Part shown: in pieces, positions 27,708 through 35,961 of the stretch
Layout of the letters: every line of letters begins with the position of its first letter
Position numbering within the stretch: the stretch's first letter is position 1
Notes under the pieces: generated by a model
What the model saw: the letters and a program-made list of their open reading frames with translations, nothing else
The model's database searches: none
Told to the model about the DNA's origin: nothing
Assembly: GCA_963660485.1 (NCBI GenBank)
Contig: CAVKYH010000015.1
Location: forward strand, 1 to 57,227
From: UBA6398 sp963660485
GTDB taxonomy: Bacteria > Bacteroidota > Bacteroidia > Bacteroidales > Bacteroidaceae
Length of the DNA stretch: 57,227 nt
Direction of reading: 5' to 3'
Program-made: the position numbers and the translations under genes

Positions 27708-29036
27708 ATGAAGAAACTGTATATAGAAACCTACGGCTGCCAGATGAATGTGGCTGACAGCGAAGTGGTAGCCTCTGTGATGAAAACGGCAGGCTATGAC
27801 GTGGCTGAGAAGATAGACGATGCCGACGCGGTGTTCCTTAATACTTGTTCCGTGCGCGACAACGCCGAGCAGAAAATATACAACCGTCTCGACGCGCTCA
27901 ATGCTATGAAACGCGGCAAGCGCGGCAAATTGATTATAGGTGTACTCGGGTGTATGGCCGAGCGGGCCAAAAACGACCTTCTCGACAATCATCACGCCGA
28001 TCTCGTAGCTGGTCCCGACGCCTATCAGATGTTGCCGCAACTTATTGCGGAGGCCGAAAACGGAAACAAGGCTATCGACGTGGCTTTGTCAACTGTAGAA
28101 ACTTATTCGGAGATTATCCCCGAAAGAATATGCGGCAACAGAATTTCGGGATTCGTAAGCATCACGCGCGGGTGCAACAATTTTTGCCACTACTGCATTG
28201 TTCCTTACGTGAGAGGGCGTGAGCGTTCGCGCGCTCCGCAGAGTATTCTCAACGAGGTGAGAGACCTTGAAAAAAGAGGCTATAAGGAAATCACCCTGCT
28301 GGGACAAAATGTGAATTCCTACGATTTCACGAGCGACGAGGGCGAACATACGGGCTTCCCAGAGCTGCTTCGTATGGTTGCAAGGGCTGTGCCGCAAATG
28401 TGGATACGTTTCACCACTTCCCACCCCAAAGACATGAGCGACGACACGCTGCATGTGATAGCCGAAGAGCCTAATGTGTGCAAGCATATACATCTCCCGG
28501 TGCAGAGCGGCAGCGACAGAATCCTCAAGCTCATGAACCGCAAATACACCAGGCAATGGTATATGGAGCGCGTGGCTGCAATTCGCCGCATTGTGCCCGA
28601 TTGCGGACTTTCCACCGATATATTCTGCGGATATTGCAGCGAAACCGAAGAAGACCATGCGCTGTCGCTCGGATTGATGAGGGAATGCGGCTACGACTCT
28701 TCGTTCATGTTCAAATATAGCGAGAGACCGGGAACATACGCTGCGAAACATTTTGAAGACGATGTGCCCGAAGACGTGAAGATACGCCGTCTAAACGAAC
28801 TGATTGCACTTCAAAACGAACTTTCGGCCGAGAACAACCAAAAATGTATAGGCAAAACTTTCAACATTCTTATTGAAGGAGTGAGCAAACGCAGCCACGA
28901 ACAACTTTTCGGGCGTACGGAGCAGAACAAAGTGGTTGTATTCGACCGCCAAAAGGCACACATCGGGCAGTTTGCCAAAGTAAGAATACTTTCAGCCTCG
29001 TCTGCAACGCTCCATGGCGAACTCGTGGAGGAATAA
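27708..29036 (+). CDS. miaB: tRNA-2-methylthio-N6-dimethylallyladenosine synthase
   Basis: 442 aa. The N-terminal domain carries the three Cys of the second cluster (YGCQMN, NTCSVRDNAEQK and GVLGCMAER). The radical-SAM motif is ITRGCNNFCHYCIVPYVRGRERSR, followed by LLGQNVNSY. The C-terminal TRAM domain ends at LVEE. MiaB adds a methylthio group to i6A37 of tRNAs reading UNN codons. The related MtaB and RimO differ in the CNNFCHYC context, and GRERSR with VNSYD favours MiaB. It appears monocistronic: own promoter, then a terminator at 29082-29109. Confidence 0.95.
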   Translation: MKKLYIETYGCQMNVADSEVVASVMKTAGYDVAEKIDDADAVFLNTCSVRDNAEQKIYNRLDALNAMKRGKRGKLIIGVLGCMAERAKNDLLDNHHADLVAGPDAYQMLPQLIAEAENGNKAIDVALSTVETYSEIIPERICGNRISGFVSITRGCNNFCHYCIVPYVRGRERSRAPQSILNEVRDLEKRGYKEITLLGQNVNSYDFTSDEGEHTGFPELLRMVARAVPQMWIRFTTSHPKDMSDDTLHVIAEEPNVCKHIHLPVQSGSDRILKLMNRKYTRQWYMERVAAIRRIVPDCGLSTDIFCGYCSETEEDHALSLGLMRECGYDSSFMFKYSERPGTYAAKHFEDDVPEDVKIRRLNELIALQNELSAENNQKCIGKTFNILIEGVSKRSHEQLFGRTEQNKVVVFDRQKAHIGQFAKVRILSASSATLHGELVEE

Positions 29037-29081
29037 TCCGCCGACAGAATAACAGCAAAGCAATATATTCGGAAATAGATG

Positions 29082-29109
29082 AAACGCCGTGCATGCAGCA
29101 CGGCGTTTT
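29082..29109 (+). terminator. Intrinsic terminator of miaB
   Basis: AAACGCCGTGC pairs with GCACGGCGTTT around a 5-nt loop, tail TTTTGTG. Confidence 0.88.
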
Positions 29110-29171
29110 GTGTGTATATCTACCGCATTTCTTAGAAGGTTGTGCGCTCTGGAAAGTGCGGGAAAAACAGG

Positions 29172-29265
29172 CGTAAAAACAACAAGGCATATTGTAAAAA
29201 CAATGTCAGACATTATTTAAATAATATCAGACATCGTTTGAATAATGTCAGACTTCGTTTTTACG
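29172..29265. repeat. 21-nt-grid mosaic repeat array 8
   Basis: Cores start at 29172 (CGTAAAAACA), 29193 (TGTAAAAACA), 29214 (TATTTAAATA), 29235 (CGTTTGAATA) and 29256 (CGTTTTTACG). Arms are ACAAGGCATAT, ATGTCAGACAT, ATATCAGACAT and ATGTCAGACTT. It lies in the 345-nt gap between miaB and ridA. Confidence 0.9.
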
Positions 29266-29344
29266 GCATCAAGAGTAGGGGAGACAAGGCGGCTTCGCAA
29301 GATTTTTTAATAGGACATAAACGCCGTGAACTCGCGGAAAACAT

Positions 29345-29352
29345 TATATTTG
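29345..29352 (+). promoter_or_regulatory. Bacteroidetes -7 element for ridA
   Basis: TATATTTG, full TAnnTTTG match 29 nt before the ridA ATG. The -33 box is unclear. Confidence 0.6.
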
Positions 29353-29381
29353 TAGTGTATTTATCATAAAACATCATTCAA

Positions 29382-29759
29382 ATGAAAAAAGAAATAATAA
29401 GCGAAAATGCTCCCGCGGCAATCGGGCCTTACAGCCAAGGCGTGGAAACCGACGGACTGGTGTTTGTTTCCGGACAATTACCCCTCGACCCCATAACGGG
29501 AAAGTTCCCCGAAGGCGGAGTGGCCGAACTAACTCACCAATCGCTCGACAATATAAGCGCAATACTCTATGAAGCAGGACTTACAATGCGCAATGTGGTA
29601 AAGACCACGGTGTTCCTTACCAACTTGAAGGACTTCGACGAAATGAACAAGGCTTATGCTTCGTATTTCGGCGATGTTGCTCCCGCCCGTTCCGCAGTTG
29701 AGGTGAAAGCTTTGCCCAAAGGAGCACGTTTGGAAATAGAGGCGATCGCAGCGAAATGA
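29382..29759 (+). CDS. ridA: RidA family reactive enamine/imine deaminase
   Basis: 125 aa, the normal length. Family marks are APAAIGPYSQGV near the start, FVSGQLPLDP, then NVVKTTVFLTNLKDFDEMN, and PARSAVEVKALPKGARLEIEAIA at the end, with the Arg (in PARSAVEV) that binds the carboxylate of the substrate and the catalytic Glu near the C-terminus. It hydrolyses 2-aminoacrylate-type intermediates released by PLP enzymes. It overlaps the LOG gene by 4 nt (ATGA), so they are translationally coupled. Confidence 0.95.
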   Translation: MKKEIISENAPAAIGPYSQGVETDGLVFVSGQLPLDPITGKFPEGGVAELTHQSLDNISAILYEAGLTMRNVVKTTVFLTNLKDFDEMNKAYASYFGDVAPARSAVEVKALPKGARLEIEAIAAK

Positions 29760-30286
29760 AGAGAATCGGAGTTTTTTGCTCATCGCGTAGCGACATAAAG
29801 CCCGAATATATCGCCGCAGCCCAACAACTCGGCAACGAAATAGGACGCCGTGGCGCGGAAATGGTATATGGCGGCTCCAACCTCGGACTTATGGACATCA
29901 CAGCACGGGCCGTGCGCAACGCCGGCGGCAGAACAATCGGCGTAGTGCCGCAACTGCTTTTGGACAAAGGCGCGGAATGTGATGCAGACCTCGTGTTCTA
30001 CACCGCAAACCTTGACGACCGCAAAGCTACAATGCTTCGGGAAGCCGAAGTGTTTGTTGCCCTCCCCGGCGGAATAGGTACGCTCGACGAAATATTCACT
30101 GTTGCGGCTTCAAACACGCTCGGATATCATTCCAAACCTACTATATTATATAATGTAGGCGGTTTCTGGCAGCCGCTGATTGATGTGCTCGAAAAAATCG
30201 ACGGAGAAAAAATGATGGATTCCAAATGGCGCGAACGCATCAAGGTAGCTTCAACGCCCGAAGAACTCTACGAAATGATATTCTGA
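29756..30286 (+). CDS. LOG family protein, second copy
   Basis: 176 aa. It begins MKRIGVFCSSRSDI, has VYGGSNLGLMD and LPGGIGTLDEIFTV, the two LOG hallmarks for nucleotide binding and phosphoribohydrolase activity. Family members release a base from nucleoside 5'-monophosphates. It is about 20 residues shorter than the paralogue at 15666-16253 and clearly diverged. Coupling to ridA hints at nucleotide or metabolite clean-up, which is inference only. 107 nt separates it from the sigma factor gene. Confidence 0.9.
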   Translation: MKRIGVFCSSRSDIKPEYIAAAQQLGNEIGRRGAEMVYGGSNLGLMDITARAVRNAGGRTIGVVPQLLLDKGAECDADLVFYTANLDDRKATMLREAEVFVALPGGIGTLDEIFTVAASNTLGYHSKPTILYNVGGFWQPLIDVLEKIDGEKMMDSKWRERIKVASTPEELYEMIF

Positions 30287-30353
30287 CAAACCTCCGAAAT
30301 ACAACGACAAATGCAGGGGTAACGAAAAAAAGACATTTTTTTTTGTGAGCCCC

Positions 30354-30380
30354 TGTAACTTTTCCCATTCTCAACCGTCT
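30354..30380 (+). promoter_or_regulatory. Candidate ECF-type promoter before the sigma factor gene
   Basis: TGTAAC (30354-30359), 16-nt spacer, CGTCT (30376-30380). This resembles the AAC-type -35 and CGTC-type -10 of ECF sigma targets, not the housekeeping Bacteroidetes promoter. It lies 13 nt upstream of the ECF sigma ATG, consistent with autoregulation. Confidence 0.55.
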
Positions 30381-30393
30381 TTTAAATAGAACG

Positions 30394-30903
30394 ATGAAAA
30401 AAATAAGTTTCCGCGATGATGTGTTGCCCTTGAAGGACAAAATCTTCAGGCTCGCGCTTCGCGTTACGCTCAACAGGGCAGAGGCCGAAGACATCGTTCA
30501 AGATGTACTGATACGTGTCTGGAATAAAAGGGACGAGTTCGGAGAAGTGGAATCCTTGGAGGCTTATAGTCTGACAATTTGCCGGAATCTTGCCCTCGAC
30601 CGCTCACAGCGTAAGGAAAATTCCAATATCCCGCTCGACGATGCCCCGCCTACCGAAGACCGCGAGCCTTCTCCCGACGTTATCCTCATACGCAACGAAC
30701 GCATTAAGCAGATAAAATTGCTTTTTGACCAGTTGCCGCCGCAACAACGTATAGCAATGCAGCTACGGGATATCGAGGGAAAAACCTACAAAGAGATTGC
30801 GGAAATCGCAGAACAGACGGAAGAACAAGTGAAAGTGAATATTTTCCGGGCGCGACAGTATATAAGAAAACAAATAGAGAAAATAGAAAATTATGGACTA
30901 TAG
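30394..30903 (+). CDS. ECF-type RNA polymerase sigma factor
   Basis: 169 aa with only regions 2 and 4. Region 2 is seen as LRVTLNRAEAEDIVQDVLIRVWNKRDEF and SLTICRNLALDR; region 4 as LPPQQRIAMQLRDIEGKTYKEIAEI with the helix-turn-helix EEQVKVNIFRARQYIRK. It is the first gene of an operon with a small anti-sigma-like membrane protein (11-nt overlap) and a DUF4252 protein, an order frequent in Bacteroides. A candidate ECF promoter lies just upstream. The signal sensed is unknown. Confidence 0.93.
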   Translation: MKKISFRDDVLPLKDKIFRLALRVTLNRAEAEDIVQDVLIRVWNKRDEFGEVESLEAYSLTICRNLALDRSQRKENSNIPLDDAPPTEDREPSPDVILIRNERIKQIKLLFDQLPPQQRIAMQLRDIEGKTYKEIAEIAEQTEEQVKVNIFRARQYIRKQIEKIENYGL

Positions 30904-31399
30904 CTACATCGACAAACTGCTGGAACGCTACTGGCAATGCGGCACTACGGAGGAAGAAGAAGAGATGCTGAAAACTTTCTTCCGCCAAAAGGATATACCG
31001 CAACGCTTCGAGCAATACCGCAGTCTGTTCAATTACGAAGACATAGCCAAGAGCGAATGCCTCGGAGCGGACTTCGATGAAAAGATGATTCGCATGATTG
31101 AGCAGCCGGTGGTTCGTGCGCGCAGGATATCTGTTGCCGCACGTTTGAAGCCTTTCTTCAAAGCCGCTGCAGCCGTTGCAATAGTTCTGACACTCGGTAA
31201 CGCCGCCCAACATTCGTTTGACAATAACGAAACAACGGCTCCCGATTACAACTATGCCACATATAAGGATACTTACGAGGACCCTCAGGTGGCGTATGAC
31301 AAAGTTTCGTCAGCGCTTAAGGACATGTCGGACGGTTTGCGCCAACAAATGAAAGCCGACTCCGCATCGCGTTTTGACAAGACCAAGAATGTTCAATGA
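30893..31399 (+). CDS. Putative anti-sigma membrane protein of the ECF operon
   Basis: 168 aa. The N-terminal 85 residues are acidic and helical (YIDKLLERYWQCGTTEEEEEMLKTFF), followed by one hydrophobic helix near residues 86-104 (PFFKAAAAVAIVLTLG) and a short outer tail. This topology (cytoplasmic sigma-binding part, single membrane helix, periplasmic tail) fits an anti-sigma regulator. I see no recognisable zinc-binding HxxxCxxC motif. It overlaps the sigma gene start region by 11 nt and the next gene by 4 nt (ATGA), so all three are coupled. Its role comes mainly from context. Confidence 0.75.
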   Translation: MDYSYIDKLLERYWQCGTTEEEEEMLKTFFRQKDIPQRFEQYRSLFNYEDIAKSECLGADFDEKMIRMIEQPVVRARRISVAARLKPFFKAAAAVAIVLTLGNAAQHSFDNNETTAPDYNYATYKDTYEDPQVAYDKVSSALKDMSDGLRQQMKADSASRFDKTKNVQ

Positions 31400-31887
31400 A
31401 ACGACTGATTACATTCGCAGCAAGTATGCTGTTCGGGCTTTGCCTATGGGCGCAGAAGAACAGCACACAAGATTTCGCGGCACACTTCATGCGGGATAAT
31501 TCCGACAACGAGGCTGTGAAATGCGTTACTGTAGGACCTAAGATGCTCGGCTCGCTGTTGTCGGACGACGCAAACGGCAATGCGGATTTCAAAGAAGGGC
31601 TCGACGGAATGAAAAGTATAAGAATCGTTACGAGCGAAACCGATGCCGATGAGTTGAGAAAGGATGCCGTAACGTTGCTGCAGGCAAACAAGAAACGCTA
31701 TTCGCAATATAAGCGTGCGGGTAAGGTTTACTATGGCGATTGTTTGTGGGTAAGAAAGGTAAAAGGTCGCACGGTGGAGCTCGTATATGTGGCTCCGCAT
31801 TCCGAAAAAGGGTTCATGGTGATGGACTTTACGGGACAGATTAGCGAGGACTTTATAGAGAAACTCGTGAAGAGCGGCGAAAGCTGA
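31396..31887 (+). CDS. DUF4252 secreted protein
   Basis: 163 aa with a signal peptide (MKRLITFAASMLFGLCLWAQ). The body matches DUF4252, a Bacteroidetes family usually third in sigma/anti-sigma/DUF4252 operons; segments such as IRIVTSETDADELRKDA and VELVYVAPHSEKGFMVMDFTGQIS are typical. No lipobox is present, so it is probably periplasmic. Function is unknown; the context suggests an output or sensor partner of the ECF system. Just past the stop a lone repeat-like arm AGATGCCCCGG occurs (31890-31900). Confidence 0.85.
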   Translation: MKRLITFAASMLFGLCLWAQKNSTQDFAAHFMRDNSDNEAVKCVTVGPKMLGSLLSDDANGNADFKEGLDGMKSIRIVTSETDADELRKDAVTLLQANKKRYSQYKRAGKVYYGDCLWVRKVKGRTVELVYVAPHSEKGFMVMDFTGQISEDFIEKLVKSGES

Positions 31888-31952
31888 CGAGATGCCCCGG
31901 AGAAAATGGCAAATACAACTAATTCGTTTCTATATAATTTAGTAAACAATCG

Positions 31953-31978
31953 ATTGCCCCGTTGGGAAACGCGGCAAT
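31953..31978. other. Strong hairpin in the DUF4252 3' region
   Basis: ATTGCC and CGTT pair with AACG and GGCAAT around a short loop, with one C-C mismatch. No T run follows at once. It lies 65 nt past the DUF4252 stop and may be an mRNA 3' structure or part of a short transcript ending at the terminator at 32058-32085. Apart from these hairpins, the gap 31888-32233 holds nothing I recognise. Confidence 0.5.
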
Positions 31979-32057
31979 TATTAAAACCCAAACGGGAACT
32001 GACGTAACAGTTTCAATTCTCTCAAATGTAAAACAATCAGTGGATTTTCCGCGATAT

Positions 32058-32085
32058 AAGGGGGCTTGCAAAAGCCCCCTTTTTC
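32058..32085 (+). terminator. Intrinsic terminator of the ECF operon
   Basis: AAGGGGGCTT pairs with AAGCCCCCTT around 4 nt, followed by TTTT. It is about 170 nt beyond the DUF4252 stop. Confidence 0.85.
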
Positions 32086-32172
32086 GTTTCCGTATGTTTT
32101 TCGGGGCTTGGCGTGAAGAATGCGAGGCTGTTTTTTTGTGCGCCGGGGCTTGTCTTTCTTTGGCATTCGGGC

Positions 32173-32209
32173 AAAAAAATACGGGCGTCCCTTGTTGGGG
32201 TGCCCGTAT
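32173..32209 (-). terminator. Intrinsic terminator of the nucleoside hydrolase gene
   Basis: On the minus strand ATACGGGC and CCCC pair with GGG and GCCCGTAT, followed by seven T. It begins 25 nt past the stop. Confidence 0.88.
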
Positions 32210-32233
32210 CTTGTATGTTTGTCCTGCTAACCG

Positions 32234-33241
32234 TTATTTCTTGAATTTCTTGGGTTTCTTTGCCGTTAGCTCCACGATAAGATCGAGCAGTTGTTGGGCC
32301 TGCGCGGGGTTTACTGTGATGTAGCGGTGTTTGCCGCCGTTTTGGGGTGTGAAATGGTTGAAACCTTTTTCGTCAATACTTATTTTGCCCGGTTCGCTCA
32401 GGTTGAAAAGTTCGGGACTTGCGAGATAAACTGCCGACATTACGTCAAATTGCATTTGCTCATAGTTGGGGTTGGGATTAAGTCCGCTTGTAGCCACAAT
32501 CAACGGGTGATTGTCGGTCCACGACAGCTTTTCTTTCATCAGCGATACCTTGTATTTCACCTGCTCGCCTATTTCAAACGGATTTTCCACTATTTCGCCG
32601 GGCCATTCCTGCATCACTTTGCGCATTGCCGGTATGTCGCAGTTCACATTGTATTCGCTAAACGGATTTTCGCGGTAGCAGCCCATCATGGTTGAGAGAA
32701 TTTTCACCTTCTTTGCCACCAGTTCGCGCCCTGTGAGCGGAGAATATTTGTCGGGCTTGGAGTCGAGAAGCATGGCAAGGTTCGTGCCGAATCCTACGGA
32801 GATTATCGCCACGCTGTTGTCAGGCTGTTTTGCAAGGGTGCGGCGGTAAAAAGTTACTGCGTCCTCGTATTTTCCTTTTTTTGTGGGTTGGAATGCTGTT
32901 TTGCCCTTGGCATCGCGGCGCAGCATTACGGAATCGGCGTAATGGTTGCCGTCTTTGGGGCGCGCCACGGGCTTGGAACTGCGCGCTACCGGCACTTTGG
33001 AATAGCCATACCAATGGAGAGAGCCGTCGACTGCGGGACAAACGGCGGCATCGTCCTTGTGGGTGCTCACGCCAAGGAGTTTGAATTTGCCCATGTCGCA
33101 ATATTTGCAAATCACATCGAGCGCCAACGCATCGTCGGCGTCGTTGCCGTAGTCGGTTTCGTAGATCACACTAAGCGGTTGCGCCTGTATTCCCGCAATG
33201 CCAAATAACAGAAAGATTGCTGCTGTAAATAATTTTTTCAT
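32234..33241 (-). CDS. Secreted nucleoside hydrolase (IunH-like)
   Basis: Start set at 33241 (MKKLFTAAIFLLFGIAGIQAQ), which gives a clean signal peptide; a longer frame upstream reads through the promoter. 335 aa. The Asp cluster ETDYGNDADDALAL is the nucleoside-hydrolase calcium and ribose site (canonical DTDxGxDDA). A later FGTNLAML and a C-terminal DxN-type segment fit the fold. These enzymes split ribonucleosides into base and ribose, and export suggests periplasmic scavenging. A related secreted sugar-hydrolase function remains possible. Confidence 0.85.
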   Translation of the reverse strand: MKKLFTAAIFLLFGIAGIQAQPLSVIYETDYGNDADDALALDVICKYCDMGKFKLLGVSTHKDDAAVCPAVDGSLHWYGYSKVPVARSSKPVARPKDGNHYADSVMLRRDAKGKTAFQPTKKGKYEDAVTFYRRTLAKQPDNSVAIISVGFGTNLAMLLDSKPDKYSPLTGRELVAKKVKILSTMMGCYRENPFSEYNVNCDIPAMRKVMQEWPGEIVENPFEIGEQVKYKVSLMKEKLSWTDNHPLIVATSGLNPNPNYEQMQFDVMSAVYLASPELFNLSEPGKISIDEKGFNHFTPQNGGKHRYITVNPAQAQQLLDLIVELTAKKPKKFKK

Positions 33242-33260
33242 GGTTGGAAAAGTGTTTGTG

Positions 33261-33268
33261 CAAATATA
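33261..33268 (-). promoter_or_regulatory. Bacteroidetes -7 element for the nucleoside hydrolase gene
   Basis: On the minus strand TATATTTG, a full TAnnTTTG match 19 nt before the chosen ATG. It supports the start at 33241 because the longer ORF would begin upstream of it. Confidence 0.6.
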
Positions 33269-33336
33269 CGAAACAAAAAACGAAATACGCATTTGGGGCG
33301 GGGAAAACCTTTGGAGGAAAAGGCTGTTGGGAATGC

Positions 33337-33430
33337 CGTTTTTACGACATCGGATATCGTGAAAACTCCGGGCCATGTAATTTAAATTAGATGCGTCGGA
33401 ATTTAAACGAGATGCCTTGGAGTTTTTGGG
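33337..33430. repeat. 21-nt-grid mosaic repeat array 9
   Basis: Cores start at 33337 (CGTTTTTACG), 33358 (CGTGAAAACT), 33379 (AATTTAAATT), 33400 (AATTTAAACG) and 33421 (AGTTTTTGGG). Arms are ACATCGGATAT, CCGGGCCATGT, AGATGCGTCGG and AGATGCCTTGG. It lies between the nucleoside hydrolase start and the fasciclin gene 3' end. Confidence 0.9.
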
Positions 33431-33512
33431 GAAAACGGGGTGGTGTTTTCTTTTTGAAATTCAGGCAGTTATAAATCGGCAAAAATTTGCGGAGAATTGG
33501 GCGGAATGCAAC

Positions 33513-33545
33513 GGAAAACGCCGCCCGTTTTTTGCGGACGGCGTT
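33513..33545 (-). terminator. Intrinsic terminator of the fasciclin lipoprotein gene
   Basis: On the minus strand AACGCCG and CCG pair with CGG and CGGCGTT, tail TTTTCC. It lies 36 nt past the stop. Confidence 0.8.
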
Positions 33546-33581
33546 CAGCCTTATCGTCAAGCCACAAGGGGCGTTTTTTCC

Positions 33582-35603
33582 TTACCAGTAATCCTCCGCG
33601 TTCACTCCAGCGTAAACGTTCTTGGGCACCCATTCCATATAATCTATATCCAAGTGTGCCGCAGGATTGTCGAGAATAGTCTTGAAACGCACGTAATAAG
33701 TTTTGTCTTTGCTCACAAAGCCGCGATAAAGTATGTGGCGGAGCTTGTGGAGCGCGAAACCGTCGTTTCGGCCGCCTGTAGTTCCTGCCGAGTTGGCACT
33801 GCCGTAGCAGTTGGTGCCTTTCATTATGTCGTGGTTGCGCATGTTTCGTTCCAGGCGCAGGTTTTCTTCCTTGTCGTCCCCATCGATGAAGAAACCTATG
33901 CGCTCGGTGTTTTCATCATAACGCATATCAACCGGCAGACCTATGGCAGGAAGATTGTTTCGGTCGGAGCCTACGTAAACTTGCATCATACCGCAGTTGC
34001 TTCCGTTGCCTACTGCCACGCGCAACTCGTATGTTCCGTCGTTGGGCACACGGGGTAGTTTGAATATCACGTCATAGTTTCCTTCGAAGAACGGTTCGTC
34101 TTGTTCAAATGCGCGGTTTCCGGAAAGACCATATACCTCGAGCAACGTGAGTTGTGTCTCGTCGGTGTAACGAATTCCCTCGCAGAAACCGTCGTAAATG
34201 TAATAGTAGTTTGTATTTGGCAGCGCGCGCAAACCGTTTGTCATAAGTTCCGGCTGCTGCGAGAGCACATCAAAACGAATACGCTCGTTGAGCACCTTGC
34301 CCGGCACATCGTCGTCATACCAAAGCACATCGCTAATGGGATAATAGAAACCGTTAAGCGATTGTATGTCGCGAACACCATTGTTGGGGCTTACGAGAAT
34401 ACCAGGACGCGGCACGGTAATTTCATCATAGGTATCCCAGTCGTATTCCGATACATAGCGGTTCAGACGTTTGCCGTCGGTTTGTTTGCCTTCGGTCATT
34501 TTCAAAAGGCGCGGGTATTTGCCCATCGTTTCCCAGTATTGCATTTTGTCGATACCAAGTTTCGAGGGGTTGGTATAGGCATAGCCTACTTCGTTGTAGT
34601 GTATCACAAGTTTGTTGTAAGACATCGCGCCTTTCACAAGGTGATATGCCACGAATTGATTCACGGCATTGTCGGGACTTGTAAGGTCGGGGTTTGTAGC
34701 ATATGGGTAATAGGTTTGGCAGATAGTGCTTATCTTTTCGATAATACTGCTCCAATTTGAAATTCCGCTGCCTTCGTATTCCAATTGCAAGCCCCATCTG
34801 TCGCACAAAACGGAGTCGGGTTCCACAAAGGCGGTATATCCGTAGTATCTGTGCTGAGGAACGATTGCGTTCATGGTGGGAGTTTGCACTCGCGAGGGAA
34901 GGTCGCGGCTTTCATACTCTTCGTCGCGGATTAATGTGAGACTGTCGCTCCAATGTGTGGTAAGAAGTAGTCGGGAAAAGATTTGTAGATTGTCCTGGCT
35001 CGCAATAAGGTCGGGCAAGGTGCTTGAATATGGCATCACCACGCGGTCTACGATGTGCATCCAGCCATTTTCGGCCTCGTTGTCGGAACTTGTGATTTCC
35101 GAGAAGGCATCGATGAAAATTCTTACCTTACCTGTGCTGTCGTTTGTGCCGAAACTTACGGTTGCAAAGCGGTCGGCCATTGTTTTGTAATCGAATGTTC
35201 CTTCCTGGAACGTAGTAGTTTTGTACGCCTCGTTGCTTTCGCAGTCGATAATACTGTTGAAAACGATATCCTGGGCCACGGAGTCGGGCGTTTGGTTGAC
35301 ATCGTAGTTGGGAGTTGAGAAAATAGAGTCGAGATAGTGCTGCACGGCTGCATTTGTGGGCGCGAAAACCGTATAATTGCCGCGGGCTTCGAGCAGATGG
35401 TCCATTGTGGAGCCTTTTTTGCCGCTCTTGGCGTGTTGCAGCATGAAAAGATAATAACTTAAATCGGGATCTTCCTTAACATAATCGGTCAAAGATTTCC
35501 CGGTGAACACATACATGTTGGAATCATCGACATTGTCGGAACAAGATACCATGCCCAATGTTACAAATGCGAGGGCAAACAGCGTTAAAAGGATTTTTTT
35601 CAT
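33582..35603 (-). CDS. Fasciclin-domain lipoprotein
   Basis: 673 aa. A lipoprotein signal ends in the lipobox VSCS (Cys21). The fasciclin (FAS1) domain starts near residue 35 with GKSLTDYVKEDPDLSYY and contains the conserved NYTVFAPTNAAVQHYLDS strand. The remaining 500 residues are unassigned beta-rich sequence ending DIDYMEWVPKNVYAGVNAEDYW. FAS1 proteins are adhesion modules; Bacteroidetes carry them as surface lipoproteins, often near SusC/SusD systems, though none is visible here. A close paralogue begins at 57001. Confidence 0.88.
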   Translation of the reverse strand: MKKILLTLFALAFVTLGMVSCSDNVDDSNMYVFTGKSLTDYVKEDPDLSYYLFMLQHAKSGKKGSTMDHLLEARGNYTVFAPTNAAVQHYLDSIFSTPNYDVNQTPDSVAQDIVFNSIIDCESNEAYKTTTFQEGTFDYKTMADRFATVSFGTNDSTGKVRIFIDAFSEITSSDNEAENGWMHIVDRVVMPYSSTLPDLIASQDNLQIFSRLLLTTHWSDSLTLIRDEEYESRDLPSRVQTPTMNAIVPQHRYYGYTAFVEPDSVLCDRWGLQLEYEGSGISNWSSIIEKISTICQTYYPYATNPDLTSPDNAVNQFVAYHLVKGAMSYNKLVIHYNEVGYAYTNPSKLGIDKMQYWETMGKYPRLLKMTEGKQTDGKRLNRYVSEYDWDTYDEITVPRPGILVSPNNGVRDIQSLNGFYYPISDVLWYDDDVPGKVLNERIRFDVLSQQPELMTNGLRALPNTNYYYIYDGFCEGIRYTDETQLTLLEVYGLSGNRAFEQDEPFFEGNYDVIFKLPRVPNDGTYELRVAVGNGSNCGMMQVYVGSDRNNLPAIGLPVDMRYDENTERIGFFIDGDDKEENLRLERNMRNHDIMKGTNCYGSANSAGTTGGRNDGFALHKLRHILYRGFVSKDKTYYVRFKTILDNPAAHLDIDYMEWVPKNVYAGVNAEDYW

Positions 35604-35691
35604 GGAATAATATAGAAGTTTTAATTTTCTCTGGTATTACAATGTGCGAAAATTGCTGATGATTTTCGGCATTCCAACTTACAAATATGCA

Positions 35692-35722
35692 AAAATGCTT
35701 GGAAATGACAATGTTCGAGGAC
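35692..35722 (-). promoter_or_regulatory. Weak candidate promoter for the fasciclin gene
   Basis: On the minus strand ATTG, 19 nt, CATATTTG: one mismatch in each box at correct spacing. The leader would be about 80 nt. Nothing else is recognisable in the 358-nt gap 35604-35961 apart from the barrel-gene terminator. Confidence 0.35.
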
Positions 35723-35873
35723 TGGCAAATCGCCAAAACCGCCTTGTTTTAACAATTAAGCCTGTGTTACAACGCAGATTTCTTAAAATTTCGCCGATAT
35801 TCTGTGCCGTTTTGCTGAAATCCCATGTAGCAACGCGCCCGAGCAATTTCAATCAGATGCCAACGCAAAACAA

Positions 35874-35908
35874 TCCGCCCCGCCATGATATTATCACGAC
35901 GGGGCGGA
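35874..35908 (-). terminator. Intrinsic terminator of the outer-membrane barrel gene
   Basis: On the minus strand TCCGCCCCG pairs with CGGGGCGGA, followed by a TTGTTTTG tail. It lies about 54 nt past the stop. Confidence 0.8.
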
Positions 35909-35961
35909 ATATTGTTTATCTTACCTGTGGAGGGTAGACTCTAATCGCAGACTGCGTTTTT

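Noticed and set aside
32008..32040. Segment resembling a CRISPR repeat (GTTTCAATTCTC followed by AAATGTAAAAC)
   Set aside because: Only one copy in the window; no repeat-spacer structure.
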